A stretch of 64,000 nucleotides of DNA from Hyphomicrobiales bacterium (GCA_021775415.1 JAJFHV010000013.1:372001-436000), one strand, 5' to 3'; shown: positions 1 to 8,429, numbered from the stretch's first letter. A program made the numbers and translations. The notes: generated by a model not told the origin, from the letters alone.

Positions 1-940
1 CATGGTATTGAAGTTTCTCTTTCCTGTCTTCGGCCAGCAGGAGCGGGCCGTCAAGGTCTGTGTATTCTGCGCCCTGCGCGAGAAGTATGGCGGGTGCCAT
101 CGCGAGCGATGATCCGATCATGCAACCTGTCATGATGCCAAAGCCCAATTGTATGGCCTCTTTCCTTAGTTTGAGCGCCTCTGTCAGGCCACCCGTCTTG
201 TCGAGCTTGATGTTGACGAAGTCGTAGCGCCCGGCAAGCTTTTCGAGATCGCTGGTGATGTGGCAGGATTCATCAGCACAGACCGGCACCAACCGGTCAT
301 TGTTCATAAGCGCATCATCATCATTCGCGGGCAGGGGTTGCTCAATTAGCGAAACACCCAAATGCTTCAGGGGTTCCTGAAGCGCCAGCCAAGTAGACGC
401 ATCCCAGCCTTCATTGGCATCAACAATAATGTCTGCACCGGGCGCACCTTCCCGGACCGCCTCCAGCCGCTCGAAGTCATCTTCTCCCCCCAGCTTTAAT
501 TTGAGCAGCGGGCGGTGTGCGTTCTTTTCAGCTGATACGCGCATGATATCGGGCGTATTCAGTGAGAGCGTAAATGCCGTTGTTACAGCCTCCGGTTCAT
601 CCAGCCCGGCCAGTTCCCATACGCGCTTGCCCTGCTGCTTTGCTTCAAGGTCCCACAGTGCACAATCAAGCGCGTTACGGGCTGCCCCCGGCAGTAAAGC
701 TGTTTGAAGATCGTCACGGGTAAGACCCGATTTCACGTCCGGTGCAATCGCTACCAGCTGCTCAACAACGCTTTCAGGTGTTTCTTTGTATCTCGCATAG
801 GGAACACACTCTCCTCGTCCGATGTGTTCACCGTCTCCCAATTTCAGGCTGATGACTTGCGCCGCATCCTTGGAGCCGCGTGAGATTATGAAAGTCTCTT
901 GCAGGGCAAACCGGTCTTGAAAAATCTCAAAAGTGATCAT
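1..940 (-). CDS. Dipeptide epimerase (L-Ala-D/L-Glu epimerase type), enolase superfamily; 3' end outside window
   Basis: Reading leftwards from the ATG at 938-940 the frame stays open to the window edge, giving about 313 residues without a stop. The translation has muconate-lactonizing-subgroup enolase features in order: an N-terminal capping domain with RGSKDAAQV and GRGECVPY, then the barrel with the KxK catalytic pair (LLKLKLGG), metal ligands in IVDANEGW, IEQPLP and CADESCH, and the second catalytic lysine in IKLDKTGG. Family knowledge: such enzymes epimerise L-Ala-D-Glu and related dipeptides from peptidoglycan recycling in the cytoplasm. The start lies 9 nt after the stop of the phosphomannomutase gene on the same strand, so the two are probably co-transcribed. 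The exact dipeptide specificity cannot be read from sequence. About 10-20 C-terminal residues are probably missing. Confidence 0.88.
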   Translation of the reverse strand, partial: MITFEIFQDRFALQETFIISRGSKDAAQVISLKLGDGEHIGRGECVPYARYKETPESVVEQLVAIAPDVKSGLTRDDLQTALLPGAARNALDCALWDLEAKQQGKRVWELAGLDEPEAVTTAFTLSLNTPDIMRVSAEKNAHRPLLKLKLGGEDDFERLEAVREGAPGADIIVDANEGWDASTWLALQEPLKHLGVSLIEQPLPANDDDALMNNDRLVPVCADESCHITSDLEKLAGRYDFVNIKLDKTGGLTEALKLRKEAIQLGFGIMTGCMIGSSLAMAPAILLAQGAEYTDLDGPLLLAEDRKEKLQYH

Positions 941-949
941 GTACAGTTC

Positions 950-2470
950 TCAAAGGCCCTGATTATAATCCCCGACTTCCGGATTTTCACGCAGGATCGA
1001 GTCGACTGCATCGAACATTTCTATTTTACGCTTGTCAGACACCGGGCTCTCCACCACCACAACCAGTTTGGGTTCGTTTGAGGAGGCGCGTACCAGACCC
1101 CAGGTGCCGTCTTCTGCCACAACCCGTACGCCATTGACTGTGACCAGGTCACGAATGCCTTGCCCCGCTACCGTTTCACCGTCCTTTTGCATCGCCTCAA
1201 ACCGCTTTACCACCCGGTCCACTACATCATACTTGGTTTCATCAGCACAATGAGGTGACATGGATGGAGAACCATACGTCACAGGTAAGGCGCGACGGAG
1301 GTCAGCCATCGACTTGTCCGGATTACGTTCCAGCATGTCACATACTGCAATCGCTGTTACGATGCCGTCATCATAGCCCCGGCCAATCGGTTCATTGAAA
1401 AAGAAGTGCCCTGATTTCTCAAATCCGGCAATGGCACCAAGTTCATGCACCCGACGCTTGATATAGGAGTGGCCGGTTTTCCAATAATCGGTTTTGGCAC
1501 CGTGTTCAGCCAATACCGGATCGGTGAGAAACAGGCCGGTTGATTTGACATCGGCAACGAATTTTGAACCGGGATACTGTGCAGAAATGTCGCGCGCCAG
1601 CATCACCCCAACCTTGTCCGCAAAGATTTCTTCGCCTTCATTATCAACAATACCGCACCGGTCTCCATCACCGTCAAAGCCGAGCGCAACATCTGCTCCG
1701 GTCTCAAGAACCCGGTCGCGCATTGCGTGCAACATGGTCATGTCTTCGGGATTGGGATTGTAATTCGGAAATGTGTGGTCAAGCTCGGTATCCATATGGA
1801 TGACATCAATGCCCAGCTTTTCCAGCACTCGCGGAGCGAATGCTCCTGCCGTGCCATTGCCGCATGCCGCAATTGCCCGAATTTTTCTGGTAAATGGTTT
1901 GTGCGTTGAGAGCGCTTCAATATAGCGCTCAGCAAAACCCTCGATGAATTGATAACTTCCGCCCGGTTTCAGTTTCCACTCTCCGGATAGTACGATGTCA
2001 CGCAGCTGACCCATTTCATCCGGACCAAACGTCAAGGGGCGCTCACAGCCCATTTTTACGCCGGACCAGCCATTGTCGTTATGTGAGGCGGTGACCATCG
2101 CGACGGATGCCACATCCAGTTCAAATTGCGCAAAATAGGCGGTTGGTGACAGCGCCATACCGATATCGTGCACCTGGGCGCCAGCAGCCATCAGTCCGCT
2201 GGTCAGCGCATGTTTGATTGACATGGAATAGCTTCGAAAATCATGGCCAACAACAATACCCGGGCCTGCACCCAATTGCTGTATGAGCGTTCCAAGACCC
2301 ATACCCAACGCCTGCACCCCCATCAAATTGAGTTCCGGTGGTTTGTCGGAAGCTGGATGACCAAACCACCAACGCGCATCATACTCGCGGAAGCCGGTAG
2401 GCTTCACCAGGGGAGTAACCTCAAATTCATGGGTATTGGGAAGAATTCCCGATTTTGGTTTGGGAAACAT
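950..2470 (-). CDS. Phosphomannomutase/phosphoglucomutase (alpha-D-phosphohexomutase family)
   Basis: 506-aa protein with the four signatures of the phosphohexomutase superfamily: the phosphoserine loop TASHNDNGWSGVKMG around residue 125, the metal-binding loop GFDGDGDRCG around residue 265, the sugar-binding loop GFEKSGHFFF, and the C-terminal phosphate-binding segment RASSNEPKLV. It interconverts hexose 1- and 6-phosphates (mannose and/or glucose) to feed nucleotide-sugar synthesis for surface polysaccharide. The open frame extends upstream to 2512, but the added residues look unlike a family N-terminus, so I chose the ATG at 2468-2470 (MFPKPKSGILPN). No clear Shine-Dalgarno sequence is visible at either start. 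The dipeptide epimerase gene follows 9 nt downstream. Whether mannose or glucose is preferred is not decidable here. Confidence 0.92.
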   Translation of the reverse strand: MFPKPKSGILPNTHEFEVTPLVKPTGFREYDARWWFGHPASDKPPELNLMGVQALGMGLGTLIQQLGAGPGIVVGHDFRSYSMSIKHALTSGLMAAGAQVHDIGMALSPTAYFAQFELDVASVAMVTASHNDNGWSGVKMGCERPLTFGPDEMGQLRDIVLSGEWKLKPGGSYQFIEGFAERYIEALSTHKPFTRKIRAIAACGNGTAGAFAPRVLEKLGIDVIHMDTELDHTFPNYNPNPEDMTMLHAMRDRVLETGADVALGFDGDGDRCGIVDNEGEEIFADKVGVMLARDISAQYPGSKFVADVKSTGLFLTDPVLAEHGAKTDYWKTGHSYIKRRVHELGAIAGFEKSGHFFFNEPIGRGYDDGIVTAIAVCDMLERNPDKSMADLRRALPVTYGSPSMSPHCADETKYDVVDRVVKRFEAMQKDGETVAGQGIRDLVTVNGVRVVAEDGTWGLVRASSNEPKLVVVVESPVSDKRKIEMFDAVDSILRENPEVGDYNQGL

Positions 2471-2561
2471 GAGACTACTTCTGGTTAGCAATTTGTGTGA
2501 GGCATACAGCACGCTTCGGCTGGGTCAAGGCTCCAGTGACAACCCGATGAGTGGTGCAGGG

Positions 2562-3098
2562 CTATTGGGTAAGAACAAGTTCGCTGTTGGCAATTTCAAA
2601 TTTATGAAGTTCCTTCAAAAAACTCATGCCAAGCAGGGTTGAACTAAGAGACTTGTCTCCGACCACACTTGCCTGAACATTCTTCACAATGATGCGGCCA
2701 ATCTGAATTTCGTCGATCATTGCTACTGCGGCTTTAATGGTGCCGTTTGCCGTATTTACCTTGTAGCGAAAATCTGATTTTTTGAGATGGATACCCAGAC
2801 GACGCGCGGTTGATTGATTGATCGCTACAGAGGTTGCACCTGTGTCAACGAGGACTTTGATCCGGCGACCATTCATGCGGGCGGTTGTTACAAAATGACC
2901 ACGACTATCCATTGCAATCCGGGCCGTTCTGCCTTCAAGCGGATTATGTTTGGAAGTCGAATTGGCGTTTGTCTGGATTGAAACTGTTTGAGTATTTTCC
3001 AACGGTTGTTGGTTTTGCGTACTGCTTTGGCCGATCAGTCCGGGCATTTCGCTGGCCACAACCGCAACACCAACAGCAATAATAATGTATCGCCACAT
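2562..3098 (-). CDS. Retropepsin-like aspartic protease (TIGR02281/clan AA type), membrane-anchored
   Basis: 178-aa protein with one N-terminal hydrophobic segment (about residues 3-20), a low-complexity Gln/Asn/Thr-rich spacer, and a single-lobe retroviral-type aspartic protease domain with the active-site motif VLVDTGATSVAI, followed by LGIHLKKSDF and a C-terminal GMSFL segment typical of the family. Single-lobe proteases of this kind act as homodimers, so one catalytic Asp per chain is expected; the location is probably periplasmic, tethered to the inner membrane. The start at 3098 is chosen because GGGGAG precedes it by 6 nt; an in-frame upstream start at 3134 lacks this. Substrates of the family are poorly known, and nothing in the context suggests one. 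Confidence 0.85.
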   Translation of the reverse strand: MWRYIIIAVGVAVVASEMPGLIGQSSTQNQQPLENTQTVSIQTNANSTSKHNPLEGRTARIAMDSRGHFVTTARMNGRRIKVLVDTGATSVAINQSTARRLGIHLKKSDFRYKVNTANGTIKAAVAMIDEIQIGRIIVKNVQASVVGDKSLSSTLLGMSFLKELHKFEIANSELVLTQ

Positions 3099-3342
3099 GA
3101 CGAGCTCCCCGAAACTGTATTCGTAACTGTGCAATGATGAAGGAAAATCTCTAAACAGGCGCTAACTGAAGGCGACTTAAGAGCCTTCTTCATCCGGCAA
3201 TCGCACTAATTCCCGCTGGATGGTAAACAAGGAGTGAATAAGGCTTGGTTACGACAGTGAATTTGCCTCAAATTTGTCGACAGCGGACGCTTGTATTGGC
3301 GCTTTGTGTTGTGCTGTATGACAACAAGGTGATTCAGATTTC

Positions 3343-4326
3343 ATGAAATACGACGAATCCAAAATCATGGTCAGTTACGCAAAATGCAGGAGAGGTCTAA
3401 TTGCCGCAATTTTTGCGGTAATAATGTTCCTGCCAATTTCCGGCAAACAAGCCCTTGCGGATTGGCGCAAGGAATTGGGTGTATTTCGGGTAGGTATTGT
3501 TTCATCTGGTGACACCAATGAGACTCTGGCACGGTCTGAGCCGTTCCGGCTGGCCCTGACGGAAGCGCTTGGGATTGATGTGGAATTGTTTGCCGCCCGC
3601 GATCATGCGGGTCTTGTCAACGCACTTGCCAGCGCCAGAATTGAATATGCGGTTCTTTCTTCAACTGCTTACGCATTAACCTGGGTGCTGTGTGAATGTG
3701 TTGAACCAATTGTACTCCCCAGTTCAGGCGATAACACCGACAGTTACCGCTCAATCCTGATATCGAGACCCGATGGTCCAGATGAGCCGGGAGAAATTAA
3801 AAACAGCCCGGTGGGTGCGTTGGCGGAGGATTCGATTGGTGGCTTTGCGCTCGCAGTCTACCTCCTGCGTCAGGAAGGATTTGACATAAGTACGGAAGAC
3901 AGCATCAAATTCAAATTGGGTGCCGAGGCAGCAGTTGACGCTTTTCTAAGCGGAGAATTCAACACTCTGATTGGCTGGAGCTCAATGTCCGGTGATCCCA
4001 ACACCGGGTATAGTCGCGGGACCCTCACCAAAATTGCAGCTCATAGCGGCGGTACATTGCAGGGCTACAAGATCATTTGGCAATCCCCTCCAATCCCGCA
4101 TCATCCTCATGCCATTCGCAAGAGTCTGGATAGTGAGGCGAAGCGTATATTGCGCGATCTGTTGTCTACGATGTTTGTGGAGGATCCAATCGCCTACGAT
4201 TCGATTGAGCCAGTATATGGTGGCGGATTTGTTCCAGCCCGTCACGGAAGTTTTTCAACCCTGGTGGACTTTATACGCTCTGGAATTTCACAGGAGTTTT
4301 CAAAAGAAAAAACCCCGCTGCAATGA
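3343..4326 (+). CDS. PhnD-like phosphate/phosphonate-type periplasmic binding protein (orphan)
   Basis: 327 aa with a probable N-terminal signal peptide (hydrophobic stretch GLIAAIFAVIMFLPI ending near KQALA) followed by a two-lobed binding protein fold. LGVFRVGIVSSGD, the DVELFAARDHAGLVNAL segment and IEYAVLSSTAYA match the PhnD family, in which the small lobe binds oxyanions such as phosphonate, phosphite or phosphate. No ABC permease or ATPase gene is adjacent, so it is an orphan; orphan PhnD-like proteins can also be sensory or part of other complexes. AAGGTG lies 11 nt before the ATG, and a second in-frame ATG occurs at codon 9. The stop codon lies inside the terminator hairpin that serves the convergent pilus genes. 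Function beyond binding is not inferable. Confidence 0.8.
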   Translation: MKYDESKIMVSYAKCRRGLIAAIFAVIMFLPISGKQALADWRKELGVFRVGIVSSGDTNETLARSEPFRLALTEALGIDVELFAARDHAGLVNALASARIEYAVLSSTAYALTWVLCECVEPIVLPSSGDNTDSYRSILISRPDGPDEPGEIKNSPVGALAEDSIGGFALAVYLLRQEGFDISTEDSIKFKLGAEAAVDAFLSGEFNTLIGWSSMSGDPNTGYSRGTLTKIAAHSGGTLQGYKIIWQSPPIPHHPHAIRKSLDSEAKRILRDLLSTMFVEDPIAYDSIEPVYGGGFVPARHGSFSTLVDFIRSGISQEFSKEKTPLQ

Positions 4327-4332
4327 GCGGGG
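4302..4332 (-). terminator. Rho-independent terminator of the minus-strand pseudopilin operon
   Basis: CCCCGCT (4313-4319) pairs with AGCGGGG (4326-4332) around a 6-nt loop. Read on the minus strand the stem is followed by TTTTTTCTTTT, a classical intrinsic terminator placed about 25 nt after the stop of the TadE/TadF-like gene. On the plus strand it overlaps the stop of the PhnD-like gene but is followed only by TAATTTT. Confidence 0.85.
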
Positions 4333-4357
4333 TAATTTTGAAAATTCAGGAGACTAT

Positions 4358-4951
4358 CTAGCAACCTGAGACTGTCACCGAACTACCAATGCGAGGCCGC
4401 AGGAACAATTCCTCTTCCATGTCCATCGCAGTGTGGTCGAAGGACAAATAGCCATGGTCATAGCTGATCCAGCCGACCATTGGTGTGTGTGATGTAGAAA
4501 CCTTGGCGGAAACCAGATTAACACCGTCGTCAAGAATGGTGGAAGGAACCGTGTAGGCGGCGCCCGGCGTGTTTGCAGCTCCACCTTCTGCGCAACTCCA
4601 ATCGACGGTCGCTGCGGTTCCATTTACCTCGATACCGGTAATCACAATTTCAACCGCATTTGCATAAGGGAACATGATCTTGCTGGACACATCCATGATG
4701 TTGTCAAGGTCACCGGATGTCAGGGTTTGGCTCTGGGTAATCAGATCCGCCACTGTACTGGAAATGCGGGAAACCTTTCGGTTAACTGCAACTGCCAGAG
4801 AGATTTCCAGTGTCCCCACCAGCATCAAGATAAGTACCGGTGCGATAATTGCGAATTCCAGTGCAGCAACACCACGTATCTCGGTCCGAAACCGTTCAAG
4901 TGTACATGCGATGCGAGCACGCGCGAATTTTGTGAATGGAATATTCCTCAT
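4358..4951 (-). CDS. TadE/TadF-like pseudopilin of the Flp pilus system
   Basis: 197 aa from the ATG at 4949-4951. The N-terminus has the TadE/TadG signature: a short basic cytoplasmic segment, then RGVAALEFAIIAPVLILM forming a hydrophobic helix with the conserved Glu of the prepilin-like cleavage region. The remainder is a periplasmic domain with a Cys near SCAEGG and a C-terminal Cys. Pseudopilins of this type are processed by the prepilin peptidase (CpaA/TadV) and help assemble Flp pili at the inner membrane. The start overlaps the stop of the upstream pseudopilin gene as ATGA, so the pair is probably translationally coupled. An upstream in-frame extension to 5053 is only the shadow of that gene's end. 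Which of TadE or TadF it corresponds to is uncertain. Confidence 0.82.
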   Translation of the reverse strand: MRNIPFTKFARARIACTLERFRTEIRGVAALEFAIIAPVLILMLVGTLEISLAVAVNRKVSRISSTVADLITQSQTLTSGDLDNIMDVSSKIMFPYANAVEIVITGIEVNGTAATVDWSCAEGGAANTPGAAYTVPSTILDDGVNLVSAKVSTSHTPMVGWISYDHGYLSFDHTAMDMEEELFLRPRIGSSVTVSGC

Positions 4952-5508
4952 TCGTATGGCTCCGTTCTGAATACAGCTGTTGCTGTTAACAATGCCCATT
5001 TGCCCGATGTATTTGTCATGAGGGGAGCCGCGTAGTTGGTAAGAATTGGCCACTCATACATCACGGTTATCATGGCGATCTGTGAGGCACCCGGTGGTGT
5101 AAATCCAAAACTGGAGCTGTCATAATTTCCATCTGCATCCGGGGCAGGAGGGTCATCCAGGGTATCAAATGTCGCTGCAATGGAGAGGTCGATTTTCAGC
5201 GAGTCACAATCATAGAGTAAGGATGTATTATCGCAGATTTCCGTTTTGAACTCCGCTTCCGTAGTGCTGCTGTCAAGTTGCCCGGTACGGACCATGCGGC
5301 CCACATTATCAACTGCCGTCTCCAGGTATTGGCCAGCGAGGAAGTAAATCGACGATTCTATGATTGCAAAAATCAGTAGGAAGAAGGGTCCGGCAATCAT
5401 CGCGAATTCGACCGCCGTTGCACCGTCATCATCATCTTTGAACCGCCGGACAATTTTCGGCCGTTTCAGAAGTTGCTTCCAAGACTGGAACCTTGTTGTG
5501 TCACTCAT
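4948..5508 (-). CDS. TadE-like pseudopilin of the Flp pilus system
   Basis: 186 aa from the ATG at 5506-5508, with AGG about 10 nt upstream; an in-frame TTG three codons earlier is the alternative. The N-terminal basic segment is followed by GATAVEFAMIAGPFFLLIFA, the TadE hydrophobic helix with its conserved Glu, and then a periplasmic domain (ESSIYFLAGQYLETAVDN onward). It should be an inner-membrane pseudopilin cleaved by CpaA and needed for Flp pilus assembly. It is the first of two coupled pseudopilin genes, followed with an ATGA overlap by the second. Both point away from the main tad operon, so the minus-strand arm is a separate transcription unit. Confidence 0.85.
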   Translation of the reverse strand: MSDTTRFQSWKQLLKRPKIVRRFKDDDDGATAVEFAMIAGPFFLLIFAIIESSIYFLAGQYLETAVDNVGRMVRTGQLDSSTTEAEFKTEICDNTSLLYDCDSLKIDLSIAATFDTLDDPPAPDADGNYDSSSFGFTPPGASQIAMITVMYEWPILTNYAAPLMTNTSGKWALLTATAVFRTEPYE

Positions 5509-5654
5509 GATTTTCAACCTGCTTGTTCAATTCTTCAAAGAATTTAACATTCGAAGGTTGAAGGAGTGTTTAACGATACCTGGAACTACGGGGGTTGGCG
5601 TTTACCCTCTGTTAAGCATAACGACGTGCGATGCCGACTCGAACAGGTGAAACT

Positions 5655-6131
5655 TTAGTTTGCACTGGCTTCAGAAAGTGAATTACGAGCCTGAATTTGT
5701 TCTGAGGCGTAGGTAAACGATTCATTGTCATCACCAATGGTGAGTGTAGGTTCACAAACAGGCGCACAAGCCAGAGTTTCACGGCTTGATCGCCGATAGA
5801 CCCGAACAGTATTCGCTTCATGCCCTCGCACAACAACGGTGCGATCAACAATCGCGTCACCGGCTTCATCCAGAATGATGAGATTGGTTACGCCAAATGA
5901 TCTGCCGGTCAGGACCAGGGTCTGTGCATCTTCTATCGTACCATCAACAATTGCGGGGTTTCCGATGATGACTGTTGCTGCCGGTCTGGAAATACGAAAA
6001 ACTTTTGCTTGATCAACCGTTACAATGACTGATTCCTCAGGAGTATCGCCAGCATTGGCCGCTGTTGAAGAATTTATCCCTGAAAGGATCAGGCCTGCAG
6101 CAAGTAGGGTGGCGGCGAGAAATCTGTGCAT
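5655..6131 (-). CDS. Small secretin-N-domain pilus protein (T2SS-T3SS_pil_N / CpaC-N type)
   Basis: 158 aa from the ATG at 6129-6131, chosen because GGAG lies 7 nt upstream; upstream in-frame residues are not needed. An N-terminal signal peptide (RFLAATLLAAGLILSG) is followed by a single domain (VTVDQAKVFRISRPAATVI, then DGTIEDAQTLVLTGRSFGVTN) matching the N-terminal domain found before the BON domain in CpaC-type secretins. The same segment is visible in the CpaC encoded at 8430-9959. It lacks the secretin channel, so it probably acts in the periplasm as an accessory to the Tad secretin. The C-terminal tail contains a Cys pair (ACAPVC). It lies just upstream of the two pseudopilin genes, 146 nt away and on the same strand. 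Confidence 0.8.
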   Translation of the reverse strand: MHRFLAATLLAAGLILSGINSSTAANAGDTPEESVIVTVDQAKVFRISRPAATVIIGNPAIVDGTIEDAQTLVLTGRSFGVTNLIILDEAGDAIVDRTVVVRGHEANTVRVYRRSSRETLACAPVCEPTLTIGDDNESFTYASEQIQARNSLSEASAN

Positions 6132-6494
6132 TGGTAGCTCCAAAAAAAGAGGTTCCCCGTGATTATCGATAGTTTTGGTGAATGAAACCTTAATCATTCT
6201 GTTTCTCCGGCTTAAAATTACTGAACCGGTCTTTGGATTGGAAATGATTTCTGGGGCTACTCATTATAATAGGGGCTGGCGGGTTTTGAAATGCTGGTGA
6301 GAACAGTTTGTATTAGTTACAATTTTCAACTTGCAAATACCCGCCAGTTAACTGCGTTTCACCGAATCCCGGATTAAAATTTAAGTAACCATCGCTGTTA
6401 AGGTCTTCTCAATTCCTCCCCCGTATATTCGCTGCTGTCAGATCAGGGAAACATCCGATCGGCGAATAAAGTGAAGAACCTAAGGAGCAATACA
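6132..6494. promoter_or_regulatory. Divergent promoter region between the two arms of the tad locus
   Basis: This 363-nt AT-rich gap separates the minus-strand secretin-N-domain gene from the plus-strand pilin gene and must hold promoters for both. It contains several TTAA elements (for example 6353-6395: GTTAAC, ATTAAAATTTAAGTAACCAT, GTTAAGG) resembling half-sites of the cell-cycle regulator CtrA, known to control pilin genes in Caulobacter. No clean TTAA-N7-TTAA pair is present, so a CtrA role is only an inference. No coding sequence is seen. Confidence 0.4.
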
Positions 6495-6665
6495 ATGAAA
6501 CTCGTATCACGTTTTGTAAAAAATGAAGATGGCGCAACTGCTATCGAATATGGTCTTATCGCAGCACTGATTTCTGTTGCAATCATCGGCGGAGCATCTG
6601 CTCTGGGTGGCGACCTGAACACATTGTTCGGTGATGTTGCTAGTAACATTTCTAGCCGTGGCTAA
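6495..6665 (+). CDS. Flp/Fap-type major pilin
   Basis: 56-aa prepilin. A short basic leader (KLVSRFVKNEDG) ends at the conserved G/ATAIEYGLIAALIS site, where the prepilin peptidase cleaves before the hydrophobic helix carrying the invariant Glu-Tyr pair. This is the signature of Flp pilins, the subunit of Tad adhesive pili. The ATG at 6495 is chosen because AAGGAG ends 7 nt upstream; an in-frame start 8 codons earlier has no ribosome site. A strong terminator follows 31 nt after the stop, allowing pilin to be made in excess of the downstream assembly proteins. Confidence 0.95.
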   Translation: MKLVSRFVKNEDGATAIEYGLIAALISVAIIGGASALGGDLNTLFGDVASNISSRG

Positions 6666-6696
6666 TTTCTAGCTTAGAGTTAGTACGAATTTTGAA

Positions 6697-6728
6697 GGCC
6701 GTCGGGTTTACCCGGCGGCCTTTTCTTT
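6697..6728 (+). terminator. Rho-independent terminator after flp pilin
   Basis: GGCCGTCGGG (6697-6706) pairs with CCCGGCGGCC (6711-6720, one G-U pair) around a TTTA loop and is followed by TTTTCTTTT. It isolates the pilin gene from cpaA. Confidence 0.92.
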
Positions 6729-6838
6729 TGCCGTAAACAAGAATGTCTTTTGGCTGTATCAATGCAGCTGTTAACTCCAGATTATCTGATTTGGAGTTAC
6801 ATTATCCCACACAACTCCACTGGAACCGGATCGATACC

Positions 6839-7354
6839 ATGCTCGAAATTCTGCTCATCCTCTTCTTTCCATTTTTCATGGCGTTTGCGGCAGCCTCGGA
6901 TTTGGTTTCCATGACCATATCCAACAAGGTCTCATTGGCACTTATGGCAGGATTCATGGTTTTTGCCTTCTGGATGAAAATGGACTACGCGACCATTGGC
7001 TGGCATTGGGTTATGTTTGCAGTCGTACTTTCAGGCGGATTTTCGCTATTTGCATTCGGCATTATTGGTGGCGGGGATGCCAAGCTGGCTGCAGCGACAG
7101 CGCTTTGGCTTGGCTGGGAGCACACAATGTCATATTTCATCATTGCCGCCTTCATGGGTGGCGCACTGACATTGATTTTATTGAGGCTCCGCACCATGCC
7201 TCTTCCGGAGCGAATTTCAAAAGTTGGCTGGATTGCCAAGCTGTATCGCGCCGACAACGGTGTGCCGTATGGTATTGCCCTGGGGTTCTCCGCGTTGGTG
7301 GTCTATCCACAAACACCCTGGATGCAACACGTATTTGAAGCGGCACGTTTGTAA
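6839..7354 (+). CDS. cpaA: Prepilin peptidase CpaA/TadV (A24 family)
   Basis: 171 aa from the ATG at 6839 (MLEILLILFFPF). Hydrophobic throughout, with several membrane helices. The two catalytic aspartates of the GxGD-type A24 family are visible: AAASDLVSM near residue 20 and the signature GIIGGGDAKLAAA near residue 78. The short length without the N-terminal methylase domain is normal for TadV/CpaA. It cleaves the leader of Flp prepilin and the TadE/TadF pseudopilins at the inner-membrane cytoplasmic face. Upstream in-frame residues from 6743 look non-coding. It sits between two strong terminators, so it is probably transcribed on its own. Confidence 0.92.
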   Translation: MLEILLILFFPFFMAFAAASDLVSMTISNKVSLALMAGFMVFAFWMKMDYATIGWHWVMFAVVLSGGFSLFAFGIIGGGDAKLAAATALWLGWEHTMSYFIIAAFMGGALTLILLRLRTMPLPERISKVGWIAKLYRADNGVPYGIALGFSALVVYPQTPWMQHVFEAARL

Positions 7355-7380
7355 CCAATATCTCAAATTATTTGGATGGC

Positions 7381-7405
7381 GGCCGGGGATTCCCCGGCCT
7401 TTTTT
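7381..7405 (+). terminator. Rho-independent terminator after cpaA
   Basis: A perfect stem GGCCGGGGA (7381-7389) with TCCCCGGCC (7391-7399) is followed by TTTTTT. It lies 27 nt after the cpaA stop and separates cpaA from the cpaB operon. Confidence 0.92.
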
Positions 7406-7459
7406 ATGATCTTTCCGGCGCAATTTAGACTGCTGGCCCTAAGCGTTCTCAGATTTACT

Positions 7460-7496
7460 CATCATTAACCAGAAATTTCAGCGCATCATTAACCAT
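7460..7496 (+). promoter_or_regulatory. Direct repeat with TTAACC cores upstream of cpaB (candidate CtrA-type sites)
   Basis: CATCATTAACCA occurs exactly at 7460-7471 and again at 7484-7495, 24 nt apart, about 75 nt before cpaB. The second copy reads TTAACCAT, the form of CtrA half-site described in Caulobacter. Regulation by CtrA is an inference; the repeat itself is directly seen. Confidence 0.45.
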
Positions 7497-7570
7497 AATT
7501 ACACCTTTGCAGGCGAAGAATAGGCGCAACAAATCTGAAATCCCGGTTTTTGCCGGCAAGGGGACTAGAA

Positions 7571-8395
7571 ATGAAAGTTGCGCGTTTGGCAGTTATGGGT
7601 GTTGCGGTGTTGGCAGCAGGTGGGGCGTTCATGCTCGCCAGCAGCATGGCCAACAGAGAGCCCGAAATACGGGAAGTTGCCGACAAGGAACCCCAAATTG
7701 CATTGGTGGAACTGCTCGTGGCGGCTGAAGATATTCAACTCGGCACATCGATCAAGCCAAACATGGTGAAATGGCAGAAATGGCCCAAAGAGGGAATTTC
7801 AAAGGGCTATATCCAAAAATCGACGTCACCTGAAGGATTAGGTGACGGTGAAGAAGATGCCGCTATTGCCCGCGGAGCATTCTTTGCTGGTGAACCGATC
7901 AGAGAAGGTAAACTGGTTCGATCTAATTCCGGTTATATGTCAGCAATTCTGCCTACCGGGAAACGCGCCATTGCAACCTCAATCTCGACGGCAACGGGTG
8001 CCGGTGGGTTTGTCCTTCCCAACGATCATGTAGATGTGATCATGACCAGGCGGGCTGAAGGAGACGAAGGCGAAGGCTTTATCACCGAGACCATTCTCGA
8101 AAATATCCGCGTCCTTGCGATTGATCAGACCATCGAAGAAAAAGATGGTGAAGCCGTTGTGGTTGGAGAAACGGCCACTCTGCAGCTCACTCCTGATCAA
8201 GCAAAAATCCTGACTGTTGCCCAGCAAATGGCAGACCGTTTGGCTCTTTCCCTGCGTTCACTTGAAGACAGTGGAGATGAGGAAACCAAAGGTGCCGAGT
8301 ACCTGTTAAGCGGCAGTCGTGGCAAGGGCCGCGTCAGATTGATCAAGTTCGGCAAGCGCCAGGACGTAATTGCGGCACCAGCAAATGCCAATTGA
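7571..8395 (+). CDS. cpaB: Flp pilus assembly protein CpaB/RcpC
   Basis: 274 aa from the ATG at 7571, preceded at 7 nt by AAGGGGA. One N-terminal membrane helix (LAVMGVAVLAAGGAFMLA) is followed by the SAF-like domain of CpaB: LVELLVAAEDIQLGTSI, a GAFFAGEPIREGKLV segment and the conserved AIATSISTATGAGGFVLPNDHVDVI. CpaB is a periplasmic, inner-membrane-tethered protein that stabilises or gates the Tad secretin. It is the first gene of the long assembly operon cpaB-cpaC-cpaD-cpaE-cpaF-tadB-tadC. Length and domain order are normal. Confidence 0.94.
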   Translation: MKVARLAVMGVAVLAAGGAFMLASSMANREPEIREVADKEPQIALVELLVAAEDIQLGTSIKPNMVKWQKWPKEGISKGYIQKSTSPEGLGDGEEDAAIARGAFFAGEPIREGKLVRSNSGYMSAILPTGKRAIATSISTATGAGGFVLPNDHVDVIMTRRAEGDEGEGFITETILENIRVLAIDQTIEEKDGEAVVVGETATLQLTPDQAKILTVAQQMADRLALSLRSLEDSGDEETKGAEYLLSGSRGKGRVRLIKFGKRQDVIAAPANAN

Positions 8396-8429
8396 TCGCA
8401 AACATAAAATCGAAACCAGGAAACGTATT

